Positions 1-7,226 of a stretch of 12,005 bases of DNA are shown in pieces. The number at the start of each line of letters is the position of its first letter. Position 1 is the first letter of the stretch. Location: positions 1-12,005 of the forward strand of contig SLRI01000167.1 in the NCBI GenBank assembly GCA_007131045.1. Direction: 5' to 3'. The DNA comes from Rhodospirillales bacterium (GTDB taxonomy: Bacteria; Pseudomonadota; Alphaproteobacteria; Geminicoccales; Geminicoccaceae). A model generated the notes under the pieces. That model did no database searches and was not told where the DNA came from. It saw nothing but the letters and a program-made list of their open reading frames with translations. The position numbers and the translations under genes were made by a program.

Positions 1-2
1 CG

Positions 3-137
3 CCCGCGCCAGAGCCCGAACCCGCGCCTGCACCGGCGCCCGCGCCCGAGCCAGCGCCGGAGCCAGCACCCGAGCCGGAACCCGAGCCCGCGCCAGCGCC
101 AGCACCCGAGCCCGCGCCAGCGCCGCAACCGGAGCCG
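3..137 (+). repeat. Tandem Pro-(Ala/Glu) coding repeat
   Basis: This low-complexity stretch codes for 23 consecutive Pro-x dipeptides. At DNA level it is built from imperfect 6-bp and 12-bp units. One 20-bp block is repeated exactly at 81-100 and 105-124, a 24-bp period. The repeat keeps frame, because any gain or loss of 6-bp units leaves the downstream protein intact. Such tracts commonly vary in length between strains. The repeat continues to the left edge, so its full extent is unknown. Confidence 0.8.
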
Positions 138-581
138 GATGATGCCTTCTTCCCGACGCCACCATTGCCGAGCTTCGGCGGTCAGTGGGGCATGATTGGT
201 GGGCTGATCCTATGGCCCGTTGCTCCGGGAACGGGCGGCGGGCCGGCCTCGCTGTTCTTCGGAGGCAGTTTCGGCAATCTGATCGATTTCGGCATGATCG
301 GAAATGTCGGCGCGGGCGGCAACTTCGGCTCGGTCTCGGCAGTAGCCGCGCCCCAGCGTGGAGCACCGCTCGCCGCTCGTGACCTGCTCGATCTGAGGAG
401 CGAGGCCGTCCCGATGACCTGGCAGAGCGTGCCGCCGAAGCTGTCCGATATGCCCTCGGAAGGTGCGGCGGCGCCGATCATCGAAACCGTATCGACCTCG
501 GATGCCACTTTCGCGACGGCGCCGTTCACGTTTGATTTGTTCACCTTAGGCGCGAGTTTCGATTCCGACGCCATCACCTGA
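3..581 (+). CDS. 3' part of a gene for a Pro-Ala/Glu-rich protein with Gly-rich tail, function unknown
   Basis: The frame is open from the left edge to the TGA at 579-581, so the true start lies outside the window and only about 192 residues are visible. The first 45 are a strict alternation of Pro with Ala, Glu or one Gln (23 Pro-x units, nt 3-137). This kind of extended rod is seen in TonB and in linkers of secreted or surface proteins. After an Asp-Asp-Ala-Phe-Phe break comes a Gly/Phe/Met-rich section (Phe-Gly-Gly, Gly-Met-Ile-Gly repeats, nt about 168-345), then an ordinary acidic tail ending Asp-Ser-Asp-Ala-Ile-Thr. No catalytic motif, signal peptide or sorting signal can be recognised. 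A TTG at 165 could be read as a start, but the open frame and continuous coding character upstream argue against it. The gene is co-directional with the wzc-like gene but separated from it by a 262-bp gap with a hairpin. A surface or extracellular role is inference. Confidence 0.7.
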   Translation, partial: PAPEPEPAPAPAPAPEPAPEPAPEPEPEPAPAPAPEPAPAPQPEPDDAFFPTPPLPSFGGQWGMIGGLILWPVAPGTGGGPASLFFGGSFGNLIDFGMIGNVGAGGNFGSVSAVAAPQRGAPLAARDLLDLRSEAVPMTWQSVPPKLSDMPSEGAAAPIIETVSTSDATFATAPFTFDLFTLGASFDSDAIT

Positions 582-600
582 TCGGCAGTCGAAGCGCAAA

Positions 601-638
601 GCTGCAGCGCCGCGCGCACCCGCGAGCGGCGCTGCAGC
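601..638 (+). terminator. Perfect 13-bp inverted repeat, possible terminator hairpin
   Basis: Bases 601-613 and 626-638 are exact reverse complements around a 12-base loop (614-625), starting 20 bp after the stop at 581. The stem is almost all G/C and includes a CTGCAG in each arm. Position just after a gene end fits a transcript-terminating or 3'-stabilising hairpin. There is no T-run after the right arm, so it is not a classical intrinsic terminator. It could equally be a bidirectional stem or a protein-binding palindrome. Confidence 0.45.
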
Positions 639-830
639 ATCGACACAATGCCCACCGGCGCTCGTTTCGCGAGCAGGTGGGGCTTGCGCGCTGACCGACA
701 AATCGTAATGTTATCTCTGGAAACTGGCGATGTCGGCCGAGCGCTGCCGCGCACCGCGGGCGACGGCGGCAACGGTTCGGGCGAGGGAATATTCCGGCAT
801 CGCCGAGCAATACTGAAAGTCGGTGCCGGG

Positions 831-837
831 AAAGGGA
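831..837 (+). promoter_or_regulatory. Ribosome binding site of the wzc-like gene
   Basis: AAAGGGA lies 6 bases before the TTG at 844 and supports that codon as the start. The nearby ATG at 837 is in another frame and reaches a stop after four codons. No in-frame ATG occurs before the first transmembrane segment of the product. Confidence 0.55.
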
Positions 838-843
838 TGAACG

Positions 844-3192
844 TTGAGTGAGCCGGGGAGTACGGGGATCGTCCCGGGGCGTCAGGGCTATCAGCCGGCC
901 GAATGGTCCGGGGGGCCCAGCGCCGTCGCTCATCCGGCACCGCCGACGAGACGGCCGATCGAGCCCGCTATCGACGTCGCCTGGATCTGGCGCGCTCTCT
1001 GGCGGAACTGGTGGGTGGTCGCGCTTGCCCTGCTCCTGGGCTGTGGCGTCGCTTTCGCGGCACTCAAGGCCTTGCCGCCGTCCTATACGGCCGCGACCGA
1101 GGTGATAGTCGAGCGCGACGAGACCGAGTTCGGCAATCTGCGCGAGGGGCTCGATTTTGCGCCCCGCGGCATCAGCCCGGCCGAAATGGAGACACATCTG
1201 CGCCTGCTCGGCTCCGACAGTATCGCCCGGACGGTGATCGAGCGGCTCGATCTGCAGCCTTCGGATCCCAAGGAGGGGTTGCTGCACGAGGCGCGACGCT
1301 TGGCAGCCGGCGCTGCCGATGCGCTGAGCCTGCGCTTCGAGGCCCTCGCCGGCGACTTCTTCGGCAATGGCGAGCGTGACGCCGCCGGCGCGGCTGCGGC
1401 GACCGGTCCGGCTGCGGCAGGCGGTAGTGCGCCGGCGGTGCGCTCGCAGTCGAGCATGGAGTTGATGCTGGAGGAGTTCCGCAATCGGCTCACCATTCGC
1501 CGCGACCCGTTGGCCCATGTCATCTCGATCGCCTATCGAGACGATTCGCCGGTCTTGGCTGCCACGGTCAGCAACGAGATCGCCGCGGTCTTCCTCGAGG
1601 AGCTCGTCGGCTCGCAGCGGGCCATGCTCAACCAGACGGCCGACTATCTCCGCCAGCGTGTCGAGGTCGTCGGCGCCGAGCTCGACGCGGTCGAGCGGGC
1701 GGCCAACAAGTACCAGACGCAGGAGGCGCTGCTGCGCGTACAGGGCAGCTCCGGCACCGAGCTGCGCTATGTCGAGCTCTCGCGCGAGCTTTCCTTGGCC
1801 GAGGCCGATCTGGCGCGGGCAGCCGCCCGGGCCGGCCAGCTGGGGGGTGGCATCGATGCCCTGAGCGAGGCTGCGACTTCGCCCGTGATCACCGATCTGC
1901 GCCGCCAGGAGGCCGAGCTCAATCGCCGGGTCGCCGAGTTTTCGACCCTGTTCGGCGAGCGTCATCCGACGATGATGAATGCGCGGGCGGAGCTCGACGA
2001 TATTCGCGCCAGCCTGGCTCGGGAGCGGCAGCGGCTGACGAGCCAAGTGCAGACCGAGCGCGAGGTGGCTCAGAGTCGGGTCGCCGATCTCCGGGCGCAG
2101 CTCGCCGAGCTCGAGACGGTGCTCGGGCAGAATACCACGGCCCAGGTCCAGCTCAACCAGTTCGAAAGCCGTTCGGAGACCACGCGGCGCACCTACGAGG
2201 ATCTCCTCGCCCGCTATCAGCGCGCCACCGAGCAGCAGCACCTCCTGCGCTCGCCGGCCCGGATCGTCACCCCGGCCCGGCCGCCGGCGCGGCCGGACAG
2301 CCGCCAGGGTCTCTTGATCATGGGCTTTGCCGCCGCGGGCTCGCTGATGGGCGGCATCGGCCTCGCGATCGCCCGGGAGGCCGCGCGGCGGCAATTCGAG
2401 ACCGGTGACCAGCTCGAGGGCGAGACCGGCATCCCGGTCTACGGCACGCTGCCCTTCGTCCACCAGCGCTCGGTGGTGCGCAGCGGGCAGACCCGCGAAC
2501 TCGAGGCCGTCATCTACGCCGAGGCGGTGCAGCGCATCGCCCTGCGGCTGTTTCCGCCTTCGGGCATGCCGCGCGGCCGCTCCTCGATCATCACCATCAC
2601 CTCTGCCGTCCCGGACGAGGGCAAGAGCCTCGTTGCGGTCAGCCTCGCTACGCACCTCGCCCGGCTGGGCGCTTCGGTCCTGCTGATCGATGCCGATCTC
2701 AGGAAGCGCTCGATCTTCCAGTATTTCGCCGAGCGGACGGCGCCGCCTTCGGCCGATCTCTGCGATCTCCTGATCCAGCCGAGCCTGAAGCTCGACGACG
2801 CGCTGCTGCGCGATCAGGAGACCGGGCTCGATGTTCTGCCGGCGCAGCGCGAGGTCGACAACACCGTGCGGCTCCTCGGCTCGCCGGCGATGAACGAGCT
2901 TCTGGTCGAGGCCCGCCGGCGCTACGACGTGATCATCGTCGACACCCCGCCGGTGCTCGCGGTCAACGACCAGGCCGTGGTCTCGGGCCTCGCCGACACG
3001 GTCCTCTTCGTGGTCCGCGCCGGTGAGACCCGGCGCCGGGCGGTGACCACAGCGCTGCGCGAAATCCGCAATATCGGGCTGCCGCTCAAGGGGTTGATCC
3101 TCAATCGGGTCAACGTGGCGAAGTACAGCCGCCTCGCCCCCGGCGAGTACATGAGCTACTACCAGAGCACCGGGCGGTATTACGGGCATTGA
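844..3192 (+). CDS. wzc: Wzc-type polysaccharide chain-length regulator and tyrosine autokinase (Wzz domain fused to BY-kinase)
   Basis: This 782-residue inner-membrane protein has the usual size and order for a proteobacterial polysaccharide co-polymerase of type 2a. A first transmembrane segment lies at about residues 54-74 after a short cytoplasmic arm. A long periplasmic Wzz-type region follows, with coiled-coil stretches (about 265-335 and 350-460). A Pro-rich motif at about 471-485 precedes the second transmembrane segment (about 488-510). The cytoplasmic kinase carries Walker A (Pro-Asp-Glu-Gly-Lys-Ser, 590-595), Walker A' (Leu-Leu-Ile-Asp-Ala-Asp, 613-618) and Walker B (Val-Ile-Ile-Val-Asp, 696-700). 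The C-terminus has six tyrosines (761, 769, 772, 773, 779, 780), the autophosphorylation cluster expected for Wzc. In this family, cycles of phosphorylation control chain length and export with Wza and Wzy. An Ala/Gly-rich insert (about 179-195) is unusual low-complexity sequence in the periplasmic domain. The start is TTG; the stop overlaps the next gene's start. Function is secure at family level. Confidence 0.93.
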   Translation: MSEPGSTGIVPGRQGYQPAEWSGGPSAVAHPAPPTRRPIEPAIDVAWIWRALWRNWWVVALALLLGCGVAFAALKALPPSYTAATEVIVERDETEFGNLREGLDFAPRGISPAEMETHLRLLGSDSIARTVIERLDLQPSDPKEGLLHEARRLAAGAADALSLRFEALAGDFFGNGERDAAGAAAATGPAAAGGSAPAVRSQSSMELMLEEFRNRLTIRRDPLAHVISIAYRDDSPVLAATVSNEIAAVFLEELVGSQRAMLNQTADYLRQRVEVVGAELDAVERAANKYQTQEALLRVQGSSGTELRYVELSRELSLAEADLARAAARAGQLGGGIDALSEAATSPVITDLRRQEAELNRRVAEFSTLFGERHPTMMNARAELDDIRASLARERQRLTSQVQTEREVAQSRVADLRAQLAELETVLGQNTTAQVQLNQFESRSETTRRTYEDLLARYQRATEQQHLLRSPARIVTPARPPARPDSRQGLLIMGFAAAGSLMGGIGLAIAREAARRQFETGDQLEGETGIPVYGTLPFVHQRSVVRSGQTRELEAVIYAEAVQRIALRLFPPSGMPRGRSSIITITSAVPDEGKSLVAVSLATHLARLGASVLLIDADLRKRSIFQYFAERTAPPSADLCDLLIQPSLKLDDALLRDQETGLDVLPAQREVDNTVRLLGSPAMNELLVEARRRYDVIIVDTPPVLAVNDQAVVSGLADTVLFVVRAGETRRRAVTTALREIRNIGLPLKGLILNRVNVAKYSRLAPGEYMSYYQSTGRYYGH

Positions 3193-4406
3193 GCGTGCCC
3201 GATCCCTCGGCCCCGCTGTCGTCGGCCCCTCTGTCGTCGGTTGAAGTGCGGCCGCGCGTCGCCTGCCTGCCGACCGGGCCCGACGAGTACGCCGCGGCGG
3301 TCGTGCGTGCCCTTGCGTCACGGGCGGATGTCCTGGTCGTGGCCCCCACGGGCTGGGTGGCGCGCTATCGTGACGACCTGCCGGCGGCGGTGCTTTTGGT
3401 GGCGCTGCCCTGGCCGCGGCATCGCGATCCGCGCAATCTGCTACTGGCCAAGCGCATTCTGGCCGAGCTTCGGGCGTTCTCGCCCGACATCGTGCATTTT
3501 CTCGGCGAGAGCATCCTCTGGCTGGTCCTCGCCTTGCCCTGGCTGCGCCGCTGGCCGTTGGCCATCACCGTGCACGACGTCGACTACCACCCCGGCGACG
3601 TGCAGTCGCAGACCTTGCCCTTGGCGCCGATCCGGCTGTTCCGCCGGGCGATGGACGGCGTCTTCGTGCACGGGCCTGTCCAGGCGGAGCGGCTGCTGGC
3701 CGCCGGCATCAGCCCGGGCGGCGGCACCCACATCGTGCCGCATCCGGTGCTCGACCGGCACGCTCGCCTCGCCGGCCCGGCATCGGTGGACGACGCGCCG
3801 GCGGACGGCGCAGCGCCGGCGGCAGCGCCGCGGCTGCTCTTTTTTGGCCGGGTGATGCGCTACAAGGGCCTGGCCGTGCTGCTGGAAGCGGGCGACCTCC
3901 TGGTCGAGCGGCTGCCGGCGCTTCGTCTTGTCATCGCCGGGACCGGTCCCGAGCTCGAGCGGCTGCGCCCGGAGATCGACCGCCGGCCCTGGGTCGAGGT
4001 GATTGACGGCTATGTGCCGGATGCGGCCGTGGCTGGGCTGTTTCGTGCAGCTTCCCTGGTGGTGCTGCCCTACATCGAGGCCTCGCAGAGCGGGGTCGCA
4101 GCGCTGGCCGCGGGGTTCGCCAGGCCCGTGGTGGCGAGCGATGTCGGTGAGCTCGGGCTTCTGGTCCGCGAGACGGGCATGGGCCTGGTGGTGCCGCCGG
4201 GCGAGCCCGCTGCCCTTTCCGCTTCCATTGCGCGGCTGCTCGAGGACGAGGCGCTCGCCGCCTCCTGCCGCAGGGCGGCCGCGGCCGCGGCCGTAGGGTC
4301 GATGTCGCCCGCCACCGTGGCCGAGCGCACGCTCGGCGCCTACGCACGCATTATTGCCGGTCGTGCGGCCGCTTCCCCCGGCGCTGGGCCCGAAGCTCGG
4401 CGATGA
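3189..4406 (+). CDS. Glycosyltransferase family 4-like protein (GT-B fold)
   Basis: The 405-residue product has the two-domain layout of a GT-B glycosyltransferase. The N-terminal acceptor half includes a His-Asp-Val-Asp-Tyr-His motif at about 129-134. The C-terminal half opens with Leu-Leu-Phe-Phe-Gly-Arg (216-221) followed by Tyr-Lys-Gly (225-227), then Val-Ile-Ala-Gly-Thr-Gly-Pro (248-254). The sugar-nucleotide site region is Pro-Tyr-Ile-Glu-Ala-Ser-Gln-Ser-Gly-Val (294-303). Glu297 matches the first Glu of the E-x7-E motif, but the second position is Ala305. This resembles the GT4 subgroup with Gln-Ser-Gly-Val in place of the usual motif, so activity is still likely. It probably adds one sugar to the lipid-linked repeat unit at the inner membrane's cytoplasmic face; donor and acceptor cannot be told. 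The TTG start overlaps the wzc stop by 4 bp (TTGA), implying translational coupling. GTG at 3195 is an alternative start. The 3' end overlaps the convergent flippase gene by 56 bp. Confidence 0.88.
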   Translation: MSVPDPSAPLSSAPLSSVEVRPRVACLPTGPDEYAAAVVRALASRADVLVVAPTGWVARYRDDLPAAVLLVALPWPRHRDPRNLLLAKRILAELRAFSPDIVHFLGESILWLVLALPWLRRWPLAITVHDVDYHPGDVQSQTLPLAPIRLFRRAMDGVFVHGPVQAERLLAAGISPGGGTHIVPHPVLDRHARLAGPASVDDAPADGAAPAAAPRLLFFGRVMRYKGLAVLLEAGDLLVERLPALRLVIAGTGPELERLRPEIDRRPWVEVIDGYVPDAAVAGLFRAASLVVLPYIEASQSGVAALAAGFARPVVASDVGELGLLVRETGMGLVVPPGEPAALSASIARLLEDEALAASCRRAAAAAAVGSMSPATVAERTLGAYARIIAGRAAASPGAGPEARR

Positions 4407-5814
4407 GGGCCTGCACCCGTTCGAAGCGGCAGGCCACGAGGGTGGCCAGCGCCAAGCTGAAGGCGAGGCCGCCTTGGCTGAGGACGGCAACGACGAGGCG
4501 CTCGAACACGACGTCCGAAAAGAGCCACCGGATCAGCGCCAGCACCCCGACGATCACCGCGAGGTCGAGGGCGAGGCCGAGGCTCTCGCGCAGCAGCGCG
4601 AGGTCGAGGGCGCGCCTCGCCCGGTGGAAGATGACGAGCCAGCCGATGGCGAACGAGAGGCCGCGCGCGACGGCTGCCCCGGTGAGGCCCAGGGGCGAGA
4701 GGAGGGCCAGCATGGCCAGGGCCACGGCACTCTCGGCGGCGAAGGCGTAGAGCGTGGTTTCCGAGCGACCGAGCACGTTCATCGCGACCTGGGCCAAGAG
4801 CCGCCGCATGACGAAGACCGCACCGAGTAGCAGCCAGACGAGGAGCCCGGGCACCGCTTCCCAGCCGGTGCCGAAGAGCAGCTGGACCAGCGGCTCGGCG
4901 GCGGCGGCGACCGCGGCGAGGCCGGGCAGGGCTACGAGAATCAAGAGATCGCGGTTGAGCGTGGCCACTCGGGCGAGCGCAGACTTGGTCTCGCGCAGCG
5001 CCGTCATGTGGGCCAGGGCGACGTGGTAGATCAACTGGGAGAGCACGCCGTTGACGGTCTCGACCAGCCGGCTCGCGACCGCCCACTGCCCGGCGGCGGC
5101 GAGGCCGTAGAGCCAGCCCACCATGGTGAGGAAGAGGCGCTCGGTGAGCTGCACGACGAGGCCGGTCAGCGCTATGTTGCGCGAGAAGACCAGGACGGGG
5201 CGAAGCGCGCGCCAATCGATGCGCAGGGCGGGCAGGCCCTTGCGCACGACCGTCAGGCTGAGCATCAAGAGCCCTGTGGTCAGCAGCTGCTGACCGACCA
5301 CGCTCCAGACGCCGAAGCCGGAGGCCGCCATGGCGAGGCCCAGGCCGAGGCCGGTGGCGCGGGTCGCCAGCTGATGCCGGCCGAGGGTCGGAAAATCGAG
5401 CGCCCGGCGTCGTTCGGCGATCAAGGGCGCGGTGAGGGCGCCGAACAGCACCATGGGCAGGAACGCGAGGAGCACCGGCACCAGCTGCGGCTCGTCGAGC
5501 AGCCGGGCGAGCGGCAGCGACGCCATCGCCAGAGCGAGGCTCGCCGCGGCGCCGGCGAGGAGCGAGAAGCCGAAGGCGGAGGCGAGCTGCCGCTCGTGGT
5601 AGTCGGGGCTGCGGACCAGCCCGTCGTGGACCAGGCTCGAGATGAAGACGATGACGACGAGGGTGAGGCCGAGGCCGATCGAGGCGAGGCCGAAGGCGTC
5701 CGGGCCGATCAGCCGGGCGATGACGATCACCGAGGCGAGGCCGATGACCAGGGTGCCGAGCGTCTCGAGGCCCGACCACAGGAGCGAGCGGAGCGGCGAT
5801 GCGGGATCGGCCAA
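4351..5814 (-). CDS. Wzx-like polysaccharide flippase (MOP superfamily, lipopolysaccharide biosynthesis protein)
   Basis: This very hydrophobic 487-residue protein has about 12-14 membrane segments and no large soluble domain. Near the N-terminus it has Ala-Arg-Leu-Ile-Gly-Pro-Asp-Ala-Phe-Gly (33-42), the typical first-loop signature of Wzx/WzxC-type members of the MOP family. Later comes Leu-Phe-Gly-Thr-Gly-Trp (313-318), another recurring family motif. The tail is basic and cytoplasmic. Such proteins move undecaprenyl-pyrophosphate-linked repeat units across the inner membrane, which suits the neighbouring glycosyltransferases and Wzc. I chose the TTG at 5814 because AAGG precedes it by 6 bases. 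A longer form starting at the TTG at 5862 adds 16 residues but has no visible ribosome site. The gene runs opposite to its neighbours, converging on the first glycosyltransferase (56-bp overlap) and diverging from the second. The substrate cannot be predicted from sequence. Confidence 0.88.
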   Translation of the reverse strand: MADPASPLRSLLWSGLETLGTLVIGLASVIVIARLIGPDAFGLASIGLGLTLVVIVFISSLVHDGLVRSPDYHERQLASAFGFSLLAGAAASLALAMASLPLARLLDEPQLVPVLLAFLPMVLFGALTAPLIAERRRALDFPTLGRHQLATRATGLGLGLAMAASGFGVWSVVGQQLLTTGLLMLSLTVVRKGLPALRIDWRALRPVLVFSRNIALTGLVVQLTERLFLTMVGWLYGLAAAGQWAVASRLVETVNGVLSQLIYHVALAHMTALRETKSALARVATLNRDLLILVALPGLAAVAAAAEPLVQLLFGTGWEAVPGLLVWLLLGAVFVMRRLLAQVAMNVLGRSETTLYAFAAESAVALAMLALLSPLGLTGAAVARGLSFAIGWLVIFHRARRALDLALLRESLGLALDLAVIVGVLALIRWLFSDVVFERLVVAVLSQGGLAFSLALATLVACRFERVQALIAELRAQRRGKRPHDRQ

Positions 5815-5820
5815 GGGGTA

Positions 5821-5824
5821 CCTT
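5821..5824 (-). promoter_or_regulatory. Ribosome binding site favouring the 5814 start of the flippase
   Basis: On the minus strand AAGG is followed by six bases and then the TTG at 5814-5812. The upstream candidate TTG at 5862 has no purine-rich motif at a usable distance, which decides between the two starts. Confidence 0.4.
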
Positions 5825-5893
5825 CGGGCCTGAGAGAACCGGACAGCCTCTAAGGGGCGCAAGCGGTGGCTGCAAGCCGCCTCGAGCGGTTCG

Positions 5894-6997
5894 ATGAGCG
5901 GCTCGCTCCCGAACGCAGGGCTCTCGCGACGTCGGCTGCGGGTCGCGATCGCGATGCCCGGCGGTTTCGACTTCGGCGGGATCGGACGGATGATGCACTA
6001 TGCGACCAGGGGCTGGGAGGGCCCGGACGCGCCGGATTGGTGGCTGGTCGATGGCAGAGGCGACGGCTCGCTTCTCTGGTCGCCGCTGATGCTGCTTCGG
6101 GCCTCGCTCGGGCTCGTCCGGCGCCGTCCGGATCTCTTGCATCTCAACGTCGCCAACAAGGGCAGCACGTTGCGCAAGCTGGTGCTGAGTCTCGCCGCTC
6201 GCGGGCTGCGCATCCCCACCATCGTGCATTTGCACTATGGCGCCTATGGACCCGATCTCGCCCGCCGCTCGGCCTTGGTGCGGCGTCTGGTCGTCGCGAT
6301 GTTCCGTCGGGCGAGGCTGGTCATCGTGCTCGGCCGCAACGACGCCCGGCTGGCGGAAGACGTGCTGGGGGTGGCGTCGTCGCGCATTCTGGTGGTCCAC
6401 AACGCGGTGCCCGATCCAGGGCCGGTCCCCGATCGCCGCCATCGCAGCGGGCCGGTGCGACTGCTCTTCCTCGGCCGGTTCGACGCCCCGGAGAAGGCGG
6501 TGGACGTGCTGCTGACCGCTCTCGCGGCCCCGGCTCTGCTCGACCGCGACTGGCATCTCGTGGTGGCCGGGCGCGGCGACAAGACGGTGCTCGCGGCACC
6601 CTTGGCGCTGCCCGGCATCGCCGAACGGATCACCTTTGTCGGCTGGCTGCCGCAGGCCGAAGTCTACGAGCGCTGTCGCGAGGCCGACATTCTGTTGTTG
6701 CCGTCTCATAGTGAAGGCCAGGCGATGTCGCTTTTGGAGGCGATGGCGCACGGTCTGGCGATCGTGACGACCCCGGTCGGTGCCCACCTCGAGGCCGTCA
6801 CCGACCAGCAAGAGGCGCTGATCGTGCCGCCGGGTGACGCAAGCGCACTCGGCGCGGCGATCGCCCGGTTGATCGACGACCGTGACCTGCGCGTCACACT
6901 CGGTAGCAATGCACGGGCCCGTTACTGTGGCGCATTCGACGCAAGTCAATATTCAAATAGATTGAGGCAGATTTACAGTCGCGCATTAGGCGAATAG
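5894..6997 (+). CDS. Glycosyltransferase family 4 (GT-B, retaining type)
   Basis: The product has 367 residues, a normal length for GT4. The N-terminal domain starts with Arg-Val-Ala-Ile-Ala-Met-Pro and a Gly-Gly-Ile-Gly-Arg loop (28-32), the typical glycine-rich loop near the donor phosphates. The C-terminal domain has Leu-Phe-Leu-Gly-Arg-Phe (191-196), Glu-Lys-Ala (200-202) and Val-Val-Ala-Gly-Arg-Gly (223-228). A full E-x7-E motif is present: Glu274 and Glu282 in Pro-Ser-His-Ser-Glu-Gly-Gln-Ala-Met-Ser-Leu-Leu-Glu-Ala. It probably transfers a sugar from a nucleotide donor to the growing lipid-linked repeat; a fucosyl or mannosyl donor is possible from context only. It starts with ATG, 79 bp from the divergent flippase start, with no strong ribosome site. 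The last 15 or so codons turn A/T-rich (AAT, AGA, TCA, ATT), unlike the rest, and run into an AT-rich gap, so the C-terminus may have been altered by a rearrangement. Confidence 0.9.
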   Translation: MSGSLPNAGLSRRRLRVAIAMPGGFDFGGIGRMMHYATRGWEGPDAPDWWLVDGRGDGSLLWSPLMLLRASLGLVRRRPDLLHLNVANKGSTLRKLVLSLAARGLRIPTIVHLHYGAYGPDLARRSALVRRLVVAMFRRARLVIVLGRNDARLAEDVLGVASSRILVVHNAVPDPGPVPDRRHRSGPVRLLFLGRFDAPEKAVDVLLTALAAPALLDRDWHLVVAGRGDKTVLAAPLALPGIAERITFVGWLPQAEVYERCREADILLLPSHSEGQAMSLLEAMAHGLAIVTTPVGAHLEAVTDQQEALIVPPGDASALGAAIARLIDDRDLRVTLGSNARARYCGAFDASQYSNRLRQIYSRALGE

Positions 6998-7036
6998 ACT
7001 GCAGAAGAACTTCCAAAAAATTGATAAAATAGTGGC

Positions 7037-7064
7037 TTGCAACAATCAACTTCAGGGCTAAGCT
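7037..7064 (+). promoter_or_regulatory. Candidate promoter for the gmd unit
   Basis: TTGCAA at 7037-7042 and TAAGCT at 7059-7064 are separated by 16 bp, inside the most AT-rich part of the gap and about 285 bp before gmd. The matches to a housekeeping sigma-factor promoter are partial (four of six in the -35 box, three of six in the -10 box). Alphaproteobacterial promoters are often this loose, so the call is tentative. Confidence 0.22.
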
Positions 7065-7226
7065 CAACGGAAGTAGGGGCTTGGCGCGTCTTTTTCAGGT
7101 CGGAAGCGGGTGTGGGCCAGGGACCGGTCGACATCGCGTCATCAACGAGGAAGCGCGCGCGGGATAGGGTGGGACTTTCGATGTCGAGTCGAAGCCGAAT
7201 CAGGCAATGACGGCGGGATTCTGGCG

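Larger units (their letters stand above)
582..843. other. Intergenic gap upstream of the wzc-like gene
   Basis: This stretch holds the hairpin at 601-638 and a local AT-richer patch at about 700-716. The best promoter-like match is TTGCGC at 684-689 followed 16 bp later by TAATGT at 706-711, only about 3 of 6 matches in each box and therefore weak. A perfect 10-bp palindrome, GGAATATTCC, lies at 786-795. A 67-codon frame (648-851) runs through the gap but has no recognisable content and overlaps the wzc start, so I do not call it a gene. Confidence 0.5.

Noticed and set aside
648..851. A 67-codon plus-strand frame in the gap before wzc
   Set aside because: No ribosome site or recognisable content, and its end overlaps the wzc start in another frame; more likely chance openness in GC-rich DNA.
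574..3321. A 915-codon open frame on the minus strand opposite the wzc-like gene
   Set aside because: It is a shadow of a GC-rich coding region: its translation is Arg/Gly/Ala/Asp-rich without recognisable domains, whereas the plus strand encodes a complete Wzc with all motifs.
4276..4293. An 18-bp perfect G/C palindrome near the end of the first glycosyltransferase
   Set aside because: It is explained by a run of alanine codons (GCG/GCC) in the protein, so it needs no regulatory role.
4340..6949. An 869-codon minus-strand open frame across the flippase and second glycosyltransferase
   Set aside because: The translation is low-complexity Arg/Pro/Ala sequence and cuts across two well-supported genes in other frames.
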